From: Euryarchaeota archaeon UBA552
Lineage (GTDB): Archaea; Thermoplasmatota; Poseidoniia; Poseidoniales; Thalassarchaeaceae
Assembly: GCA_002499585.1 (NCBI GenBank)
Contig: DAMH01000030.1
Coordinates: 1 to 64,000 of the forward strand
Direction: 5' to 3'
Length of the DNA stretch: 64,000 nucleotides
The position numbers and the translations under genes were made by a program. This document shows positions 50,793 to 57,145 of this stretch, one piece after another. Within the stretch, counting starts at the first letter, position 1. Each line of letters opens with the position of its first letter. Under the pieces are notes generated by a model. The model had not been told where the DNA came from. It was given only the letters and a program-made list of their open reading frames with translations, and did not search any database.

Positions 50793-51187
50793 CAAGTGAT
50801 GTTGAGTCAGAAGGAAAGGACTGGTCCTACACATCGCATGTTCGGGCTGATTTGAGGGGTGTAAATCTGTCTGGTGCAGATTTAAGGAGGGCTATCTTCG
50901 ATGGTGCCGACCTTGAAGGTGCTGACTTATCTGGCGCTGATATGAGAGGGGCATCTTTCAAACATGCCAACCTGATGAAGGCGGCATTGGATGGATCTGA
51001 CATGAGGAATGCCAGATTCCTGAAGGCTAAACTAAGTTTGTCGAACATGCAAGGGGCGAACATGCGTGGGGCTGATCTCAGAGGTATAAGGGGGAGATAC
51101 GCAATATGGAGGGATACAAATTGGTGGGAGGCAAAAATGGACGACTCGCTGAGAAAGGCGTTATCGAAAAAATGGCCCAAGCAGTAA
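50789..51187 (+). CDS. Pentapeptide-repeat protein
   Basis: A 132-residue protein with about 14 consecutive A(D/N)LxX repeats (for example GADLR, GANMR) from residue about 15 to 90, predicted to fold as a right-handed quadrilateral beta helix. The last 30 residues are a basic, Trp-containing helix. Start GTG 50789 overlaps the stop of the unknown gene. Pentapeptide proteins can mimic DNA (Qnr/MfpA) or serve as scaffolds. Role here is unknown. Confidence 0.8.
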   Translation: MTSDVESEGKDWSYTSHVRADLRGVNLSGADLRRAIFDGADLEGADLSGADMRGASFKHANLMKAALDGSDMRNARFLKAKLSLSNMQGANMRGADLRGIRGRYAIWRDTNWWEAKMDDSLRKALSKKWPKQ

Positions 51188-51190
51188 TAA

Positions 51191-51667
51191 TTAGACTGTA
51201 ATGGTGTGTAGGCCTTCTCTCACCCACTCTGGAACTTCGATTTTTTCTTCGATTGATCTCAAATCTGTGCAAACAGTAGTTTGCGTTGCAGTCCAACACT
51301 TTCTTCCGTTTTGATTGTAAATCACAAACTTCCACGTTATTGAGGTATTGCCAATCCCAGTTACTTGGATCTCACAATTTGCGGTGTCTCCATACCTCAA
51401 TGGATGGTGGAATTTAGCCTCGCTGTGGACAAGGGGGAATGCCAGCATTTTCTGGTTTAGCACATCGGCATAGGAAATACCGCAAACTGGTTCCCATATT
51501 TCTTCGAAAAAGACATGAGCGAGATCCCAATACTTTGGATAATACATGATTCCGGCGAGGTCCACCATGGGAAAGTCTACTCTGCGGGAAGATCGGAAGA
51601 CCATGTATGTTGGACTGTGGATGGCTTCATATCCGTTGTGCAAGGGATATTCTGTGTCTTCCCTCAC
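51191..51667 (-). CDS. 4-hydroxybenzoyl-CoA-thioesterase-fold (hotdog) protein
   Basis: A 158-residue hotdog-fold thioesterase of the YbgC/4HBT type. The catalytic-helix motif is in VDFPMVDLAGIMYYPKYWDL (aspartate followed by G..YY..Y), then HPLRYGDTANCEI and a strand pair. It probably hydrolyses an acyl-CoA in the cytoplasm. The start is GTG 51667, overlapping the upstream gene's stop; Met at 51604 is an alternative. Substrate unknown. Confidence 0.75.
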   Translation of the reverse strand: MREDTEYPLHNGYEAIHSPTYMVFRSSRRVDFPMVDLAGIMYYPKYWDLAHVFFEEIWEPVCGISYADVLNQKMLAFPLVHSEAKFHHPLRYGDTANCEIQVTGIGNTSITWKFVIYNQNGRKCWTATQTTVCTDLRSIEEKIEVPEWVREGLHTITV

Positions 51668-52170
51668 TTTCGCGGTGAGGTAACCAACATTGTCGCGGCT
51701 ATGGAGGATTCATTCGCAGAGGGGTAGTTCATGGTGTTGTTTGGCACGGGGATGGCCCACGGATTATCTTCGTGACCACATCGGCGTTCGCCCTCCAACT
51801 GCGTAGGTGCACCGTAAGTGAAGGACGCTATTGCAACAGCCAGATGAATACCTGACAACAGCGTCATCAGGAATTGCTCGATAGTTGCAGCCGAGGTTGA
51901 CCACTCTGGGTTCAATGCAAAGTTGGAGGCCCCTAGAATCACAGCGCTCAGCGAGGCAAACACAGCTAGATGCATGAAGAGGGCGTTCTTTTCGGGCTTT
52001 ACTTTGGAGCCGATATTTGTAATCACCATTACCAGACCGAAGAATGCAGGAAACAATGCTGTTACGAAGCCTGTAAAAATCCAGAATACAGAGCCTAGAG
52101 CAACCAACAAGTATCCTATGGCCGCAGTCACCTGTGGCATGTTCAAACCAAGGAAAGTGAATCTGGTCAT
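51664..52170 (-). CDS. Four-helix membrane protein
   Basis: A 168-residue protein with four transmembrane segments (about 15-34, 35-52, 65-82 and 100-120). A soluble tail has a Cys and His (RRCGHEDNP). It resembles the AmiS/UreI or DUF-type small membrane proteins in size, but I do not assign it. Its stop overlaps the thioesterase start, so they form one transcript. Start ATG 52170 could also be Met11. TATA-like TATATTATATT at 52194-52204 lies in the divergent promoter before the esterase. Confidence 0.55.
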   Translation of the reverse strand: MTRFTFLGLNMPQVTAAIGYLLVALGSVFWIFTGFVTALFPAFFGLVMVITNIGSKVKPEKNALFMHLAVFASLSAVILGASNFALNPEWSTSAATIEQFLMTLLSGIHLAVAIASFTYGAPTQLEGERRCGHEDNPWAIPVPNNTMNYPSANESSIAATMLVTSPRK

Positions 52171-52306
52171 GGTCCCGAACGGAGTGGCATGAGTATATTA
52201 TATTCCGTTCAAGCCTGTGAACTTATTTTATTCCAGATTCACCGTTTCCTCGACTAGGATTCATCTTGGGAAACAAACAAATAATGCCCCTCGTTATGGA
52301 TAACCC

Positions 52307-54715
52307 ATGTATAACAGGAAGATGGAAAGTTGTATGGCGCTATTTTTCACTGCAATGATGTTGTTTGTTTCGATGTCTGCAGTCATTCCGGTGACTGAAA
52401 TCAGCGATCAGAAGCACGAACCCAGTTACTCAACCTCTGACACGGGCTCACCGATACAATACACCAGTTCACACACCACTGCTCTGGTAGGACCACCCGG
52501 TAGAACGGCGATATTAGAGATGCCTGGGGGCCATGATTACACTCGGCCCCTCCCACTTGTAGTGGCATTGCATGGTTTTGGTAGGAGTGGGACATCCATA
52601 ACCGAAAGAATGGGGCTGACCGACAGCATCCACGAAAATGAGCACCTCCTTCTGAGGCCTGACGGAATCAGGCATTACCAGTCTTTTCCATTCCCCCGCT
52701 TCTGGAATGCAACTGATGCCTGCTGCATTGAGGGCGGGCCGTGGGGTCCCACGCCTTCTGATGATGTGAACTGGCTCGAAGATATAGTAGAGGATGCAAT
52801 TCAAAATTATGGCGCTGACCCAGAAGGGGTGATATTCATGGGTTTCTCGAATGGAGCATTCATGAGCCACAGGATGGCTTGTGAGAAAGGAACCTTAATG
52901 AGATCCATTGTTGCTTTGAATGGAGTGACATGGAACAATTTCACCAAGTGCCAGAACACAGGGAGTCCTGACATCTTACATGTTCACGCAACAGAAGACG
53001 ATTATGTGGATTATGACGGTGCACCGCAAGTATCCCTCGGCGGAAACCCAATAGGAGTATCCCCCCATCCAGGAGCCAATACCACTCTAGCTAACTGGGC
53101 AAATAGGTATGGTTGCGATCAAAATAGAGTATTCCAAGGCGCCCTTGACCTATCCAACTACATACCGGGAATAGAGACAGACTGGTTTGACTATCCCAAC
53201 TGTAACTCTGGGGAGAGGGTCAGTCATTGGAGGATCAATGACGGAATGCACAACGACTTCTTGCCATTTGATGGCACCGACGTCTGGGCAAATGAGACTT
53301 TCAATTGGGCCATACAGGGCTTTGTTCGTGATTCAGATGGTGATGGGTACCGGGATGACGTTGATGCCTTCATTTACAATCCAACTGAATGGACAGACTT
53401 GGATGGGGATGGCTATGGTTCAAATGTAGATGAGTGCGATACTGATCCAAATGCAATTACAGATTCAGATGGTGATGGCTATTGCTTCCCGTTAGATCAA
53501 TTCCCAAACGACCCTACAGAGTGGTTTGACACCGACGCTGACGGGGTCGGTGACAACGCCGATGTCTTCCCAAATGACCCTCTTGAGATTACAGATTCGG
53601 ACGGAGACGGGGTAGGAGATAATGGAGATGCTTTCCCGCTATGGCCGGGGGAGTGGTCTGATAGTGATGGTGATGGTATTGGAGACAACGGAGACGCGTT
53701 TCCGTTCGATCCGAGTGAAAGTATCGATACCGACGGTGACGGGGTAGGAAACAACGCAGACGCCTTCCCGGGAGATCCCAACGAAACGCGAGATACCGAT
53801 GGAGATGGGTTTGGTGACAATGCAGATTTATTCCCGGATGATCAGAATGAGTGGCGTGACAGGGACGGAGACGGAGTTGGCGACAACGGGGATGTTTTCC
53901 CGAACGATGGAACGGAATCTGTAGATTCGGACGGAGACGGAGTTGGGGACAACGGAGACGCGTTTCCGTTTGATCCGAGTGAAAATACCGATACAGACGG
54001 AGACGGCATTGGAGACAACTCTGACGCATTCCCCACAGATCCCAGTGAAACAGGGGACATGGACGGAGATGGCGTAGGGAACAATGCAGATGCCTTCCCG
54101 GCGAATCCGTTTGAGGCATATGATTCGGATGGAGATGGATTCGGTGATAACTCGGATGCATTCCCAAACGATGCAAATGAAACCGAGGATTCAGATGGTG
54201 ATGGCGTAGGTGACAATGCTGATGCATTCCCAAACGATTCAGATGAAACCAAGGATACAGATGGTGACGGAGTGGGTGACAACGCCGATGTCTTCCCAGA
54301 AAACAAAGAAGAGTCTGCCGATACAGATGGTGACGGAGTGGGTGACAACGCCGATGCATTCCCATCTTGGCCCGCAGAGTGGATAGACACCGATGGTGAC
54401 GGAGTCGGTGACAACGCCGATGTCTTCCCATTGAATCCAGATGAGACTCGGGATTCGGACCTTGATGGGGTCGGAGATAATTCCGATTATCGTCCCTATG
54501 ATTCTTCCATTCAGAGTGCAGATGATGTAGACTCTTTTCCGCTAATTCCCGCCATGGGGGCAGGTATGGTCATATTGGTAGGGCTATTTGTTGCACAAAA
54601 GAAGTTTACTGGAGATAAAAGAAGAGGATCTAGATCCAGCAGGGGAGACCTCGAAGAGGAGTATGAGGAAGAATACGAATACTACGATGATTACGATTAT
54701 TATGAAGAAGAGTGA
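52307..54715 (+). CDS. Secreted poly-hydroxyalkanoate/feruloyl-type esterase with calcium-binding repeats and C-terminal anchor
   Basis: An 802-residue surface protein. Signal peptide about 1-30. The alpha/beta-hydrolase (LpqC/esterase-PHB type) spans about 60-335: HGFGRSGTS, nucleophile FMGFSNGAFMSHRM, Asp in HATEDDYVD and His in DGMHNDFLPF. Then 18 repeats of 22 residues (about 342-737), each DxDxDGxGDNxDxFP, the thrombospondin type 3 calcium motif. A hydrophobic helix (about 746-765), a basic cluster and an acidic Tyr-rich tail (EEYEYYDDYDYYEEE) close it, so it should stay membrane-anchored with the enzyme held out by a stiff calcium stalk. Substrates may be polyesters, feruloyl sugars or lipids. 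Confidence 0.85.
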   Translation: MYNRKMESCMALFFTAMMLFVSMSAVIPVTEISDQKHEPSYSTSDTGSPIQYTSSHTTALVGPPGRTAILEMPGGHDYTRPLPLVVALHGFGRSGTSITERMGLTDSIHENEHLLLRPDGIRHYQSFPFPRFWNATDACCIEGGPWGPTPSDDVNWLEDIVEDAIQNYGADPEGVIFMGFSNGAFMSHRMACEKGTLMRSIVALNGVTWNNFTKCQNTGSPDILHVHATEDDYVDYDGAPQVSLGGNPIGVSPHPGANTTLANWANRYGCDQNRVFQGALDLSNYIPGIETDWFDYPNCNSGERVSHWRINDGMHNDFLPFDGTDVWANETFNWAIQGFVRDSDGDGYRDDVDAFIYNPTEWTDLDGDGYGSNVDECDTDPNAITDSDGDGYCFPLDQFPNDPTEWFDTDADGVGDNADVFPNDPLEITDSDGDGVGDNGDAFPLWPGEWSDSDGDGIGDNGDAFPFDPSESIDTDGDGVGNNADAFPGDPNETRDTDGDGFGDNADLFPDDQNEWRDRDGDGVGDNGDVFPNDGTESVDSDGDGVGDNGDAFPFDPSENTDTDGDGIGDNSDAFPTDPSETGDMDGDGVGNNADAFPANPFEAYDSDGDGFGDNSDAFPNDANETEDSDGDGVGDNADAFPNDSDETKDTDGDGVGDNADVFPENKEESADTDGDGVGDNADAFPSWPAEWIDTDGDGVGDNADVFPLNPDETRDSDLDGVGDNSDYRPYDSSIQSADDVDSFPLIPAMGAGMVILVGLFVAQKKFTGDKRRGSRSSRGDLEEEYEEEYEYYDDYDYYEEE
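53330..54517. repeat. 66-bp tandem coding repeats (18 copies, thrombospondin type 3)
   Basis: Starting at 53330, DNA for GAT-x-GAT/GAC-x-GAT-GG-type units recurs every 66 bases, 18 times, inside the esterase gene. Each unit gives one 22-residue calcium motif. Third-position differences between units show they are old copies with ongoing drift rather than a recent expansion. This creates long false open frames on the opposite strand. Confidence 0.85.
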
Positions 54716-54748
54716 TGGATACCAGCCCCAGACAGATTGAAGAGAATC

Positions 54749-54825
54749 TGGCGGACCCACCGCGATTCGAACACGGGTTTCCAGCTCCGGAGGCTAGAGT
54801 GATATCCAGGCTACACTATGGGTCC
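54749..54825 (-). tRNA. tRNA-Arg (anticodon CCG)
   Basis: A 77-nt cloverleaf. Acceptor GGACCCA pairs with TGGGTCC, followed by discriminator G and an encoded CCA. The anticodon stem CTAGC/GCTGG encloses the loop CTCCGGA, whose anticodon CCG reads CGG. T arm CCGTG-TTCGAAT-CGCGG. No intron. Its acceptor, D and T arms are identical to the copy 157 bp upstream in transcription, which reads CGC/CGT. Confidence 0.92.
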
Positions 54826-54905
54826 TGAATCTTCAGGGCCGCCCTTGTGGTTTAAACAAATTATCTAACTGTGGGACACTGATTGAACAGATCTGACAGA
54901 TATGG

Positions 54906-54982
54906 TGGCGGACCCACCGCGATTCGAACACGGGTTACAAGCTCCGCAAGCTCATGTGATATCCAGGCTACACTATGGGTCC
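54906..54982 (-). tRNA. tRNA-Arg (anticodon GCG)
   Basis: A 77-nt cloverleaf with the same acceptor, D and T arms as the copy at 54749-54825. The anticodon stem is TGAGC/GCTTG around loop TTGCGGA, giving anticodon GCG (CGC and CGT codons). CCA is encoded. No intron. At its 5' end the first ten bases (as CTATGGGTCC on the plus strand) recur at 54989-54998. Confidence 0.92.
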
Positions 54983-55025
54983 TATGGGCTATGGGTCCCA
55001 GAAATTGGTATAATCTCAACGGTCC

Positions 55026-55379
55026 TCAAAAATCGATCGGAAGTAGAGTCTTCCACCGTGATTCAGCCAGTTTTTTGGCGTTGGGTCCCATTCTTGGATT
55101 GGGATTCCTGTTTGTCAAAACGCCGTGCATCCCTGTAACACCGAATTTCACTCTGAGTTCGAAAAGTCTGTCCCTTTCAGCAACATGAAACTCTTCTTCA
55201 TTCAAGTCTACGTCGGCGGGTTTGATTGGCGTGCCAGCGTTATGGATCATGAGTTTCTTTCCCTCGATCTTAGCCCTGGGTTGAAAGTCATGATCATCTG
55301 GATGCTCCATCCATACCTCAGAATCGATGATTAATCGATCTTTGATCGAGGTTTTGGTTATCTCAATTGACTTCACCAT
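55026..55379 (-). CDS. Unknown small protein
   Basis: The 117-residue product is mostly predicted beta-strand (SIEITKTSIKDRLIID; EVWMEHPDDHDF; KLMIHNAG) with a basic end (NPNPRMGPNAKKLAESRWKT). No signal peptide, membrane segment or cysteine. I do not recognise a family. It is divergent from the exonuclease gene; the region 54983-55025 before the tRNA-Arg pair is short. Likely a lineage-specific gene. Confidence 0.55.
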   Translation of the reverse strand: MVKSIEITKTSIKDRLIIDSEVWMEHPDDHDFQPRAKIEGKKLMIHNAGTPIKPADVDLNEEEFHVAERDRLFELRVKFGVTGMHGVLTNRNPNPRMGPNAKKLAESRWKTLLPIDF

Positions 55380-55454
55380 GGAACTACCAAGAGGTGGTTA
55401 TTCAAAGCACTTTTTGCGACGATATTATGAGTTTCCGTGTGTTCATTAAGGCAT

Positions 55455-56210
55455 ATGGATGCGTTTGCTGGGTACACTGTGGTGGGCTTCGACACAGAGA
55501 CCACTGGACTGGACCCCCGTAGGGACAGGATCGTACAATACGCCTTTGTCGGTGCGGACGTGAGCGGCGAGAAGATCCTGATTACCTCGATTGTGGACCC
55601 GGGGGTGAGCATCCCCGAAGCCTCGACGAATGTTCACGGAATAAGTAACTCAGATGTAGAAGGTAGTTTGATGTTTAACGAACACACGAGGAACATATCT
55701 GAATTGGTCGAAGATTCTGTGATAATTGGTCACAATGTGCGGAAATTCGATTGGAGGTTCGTTGAAATGGAATATATGAGGTGTGGCGAGATTGTTCCAC
55801 GGCCCGCTTATTTACTGGACACGCTCGAGTTAGCACGGGCTCTCAAAATATCAGGTCGCCACACTCTAGGTGCCCTGTGCAAAAAGTATGGCATAATACT
55901 TGAGCGCGCCCACAGTGCTGATGCTGATGCCGCAGCAACGCTAATTTTGATGTGGAAGATGATTAAACACAATCCTGGTTTAATTGAAGGGGGGATAGAT
56001 TCACTAGCGAAACTCTGCGGAGGAGTGTCGCAAAGAATAGGGAGTGTGAAGAAAGGGGAGGGTCAGGTGATTACTTTTGGAAAATACTCGGGCTCAACCT
56101 TCGCCTCGATAATTTCGTCAGACCCGAAATATGCGTTTTGGCTGATGTCAAATTCAAGTCCTCTATCAGACGAAGACCGTGCCATTCTAGAAAAGATTGT
56201 TCTTGACTGA
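55455..56210 (+). CDS. DEDDh 3'-5' exonuclease (DnaQ/ExoX-like)
   Basis: A 251-residue nuclease. Exo I motif is FDTETTGLD (Asp13, Glu15), Exo II GHNVRKFDWRF, Exo III HSADADAAAT with His and Asp, all present, so active. A C-terminal domain (about 205-250; VITFGKYSGSTFASI, ISSDPKYAFWL) is like that of exodeoxyribonuclease X. It degrades DNA ends in repair or proofreads. ATG 55455 is chosen over GTG 55437. It lies beside the second PAC2 gene with a structured gap between. Confidence 0.85.
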   Translation: MDAFAGYTVVGFDTETTGLDPRRDRIVQYAFVGADVSGEKILITSIVDPGVSIPEASTNVHGISNSDVEGSLMFNEHTRNISELVEDSVIIGHNVRKFDWRFVEMEYMRCGEIVPRPAYLLDTLELARALKISGRHTLGALCKKYGIILERAHSADADAAATLILMWKMIKHNPGLIEGGIDSLAKLCGGVSQRIGSVKKGEGQVITFGKYSGSTFASIISSDPKYAFWLMSNSSPLSDEDRAILEKIVLD

Positions 56211-56216
56211 TCTTAC

Positions 56217-56300
56217 AGACCGAACTACCTACCACCCTGTCGCAGGGGAGTCCGTCAGAGCAGTGGCTGTTCCCTGCCATTCCCGGAGTTAAGCATCATT
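56217..56300 (+). other. Structured intergenic stretch with a 5S-rRNA-like segment
   Basis: This gap has CCCTG-TCG-CAGGG, a perfect 5-bp stem with a three-base loop, followed by GTCAGAGCAGTGG and then CCATTCCCGGAGTTAAGC. The last segment resembles the strongly conserved loop C region of 5S rRNA (CCATTCCGAAC..GGAAGTTAAGC) with a short deletion. The matching 3' half of 5S is not seen, so it is not called a 5S gene. Confidence 0.3.
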
Positions 56301-56302
56301 TT

Positions 56303-57145
56303 ATGCCAATGATTATTTCAGTGGGTCACTCATTACCGGTTATGTCCTCCGAAGTGACTATAGATCTTAAGGATGAAAAATCAAGGGCCGGTGCACTTGT
56401 AATACTCTGCTTCCCGGGCCCTGGATTCGTTGCGAATATAGTAGGCCAACACCTTATAGAATCACTGGATCTCAAATCCATAGGAAGCATCAGACATCCT
56501 AAACTCCCTCCTGCTTGCATAGTCAAGCATGGGCTTTCATTGCCAACCATCAGAATTTACTCAGGTGAGCCGATTTGTAATCATGAAATATGCGATAGGG
56601 TTCTTCTGGTCGTTTCAGAGACTCAGGTTCCAAACAACATTATCCTGTCATTGAGTGAGGGTATAGTAGGTTGGGCCGCCTCGGAAAAAGCTGGGGCGAT
56701 GTTGGTACTTGATTCGTATTCCTCTGCCATAGAAAGCGGTCATGCGATTGACGATACCGATGGGTCGAATGAGACTGTAAAGGGGGCGGCTTCTACTACC
56801 AATGCCCTGCAATCACTGAATGATATGAAGATTGAGCGCATGGAGAATGGGGCTATCGGAGGGTTGACTGGTGTCGTGCTGGCTGAATGTTCCAGAATAG
56901 GTTTCGATGCTACTGCAATCCTTGCTGAATGTTCAGGCCCCATGCAAGGCATGGGTCCAGACGCTAGGACTGCAGCTAGAGTCCTAACTCGTCTAGACTT
57001 TCTCTTGCCAGCGATAAAACTTGACCCTGCTCCACTCCTTGAGGAAGCGAGGAAGATTGAGTCTCAAATAAATGAAATGATGGCGAGTTCTGTCAATCAG
57101 GAGCAAACTCCATTGAATAAGGGCAGCACATCGATGTTTGGTTAG
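56303..57145 (+). CDS. Second PAC2-family protein
   Basis: A 280-residue PAC2 paralogue of the protein at 49391-50161. Shared segments: LVILCFPGPGFVANIVGQHLIE, HPKLPPACIV, IRIYSGEP, IGGLTGVVLAE and GPDARTAARVL. A middle acidic insert (DDTDGSNE) is extra. It ends SMFG, a hydrophobic-aromatic-any tail close to HbYX. Starts at 56303, 56309 and 56342 are all ATG; 56342 gives MSSEVTID directly before the fold. Two such proteins may work as a hetero-pair on the proteasome, as eukaryotic PAC1-PAC2 do. Its stop overlaps the convergent ligA stop. Confidence 0.8.
   Translation: MPMIISVGHSLPVMSSEVTIDLKDEKSRAGALVILCFPGPGFVANIVGQHLIESLDLKSIGSIRHPKLPPACIVKHGLSLPTIRIYSGEPICNHEICDRVLLVVSETQVPNNIILSLSEGIVGWAASEKAGAMLVLDSYSSAIESGHAIDDTDGSNETVKGAASTTNALQSLNDMKIERMENGAIGGLTGVVLAECSRIGFDATAILAECSGPMQGMGPDARTAARVLTRLDFLLPAIKLDPAPLLEEARKIESQINEMMASSVNQEQTPLNKGSTSMFG

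Noticed and set aside
53497..54431. Long open frames on the minus strand inside the esterase repeat region (Ser/Pro-rich and Arg/His-rich readings)
   Set aside because: They are the complement of the 66-bp repeats; the biased codons remove stops from the opposite frames. No start signal, and the sense strand has a coherent esterase.
53330..54517. Possible CRISPR array
   Set aside because: Regular 66-bp spacing comes from coding repeats. The units are imperfect with third-position drift, and there are no unique spacers between constant repeats and no cas genes.
56217..56300. Calling a 5S rRNA gene outright
   Set aside because: Only the loop C-like segment matches; helices I, II and the 3' half cannot be built from the flanking bases. 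Kept as a low-confidence feature.
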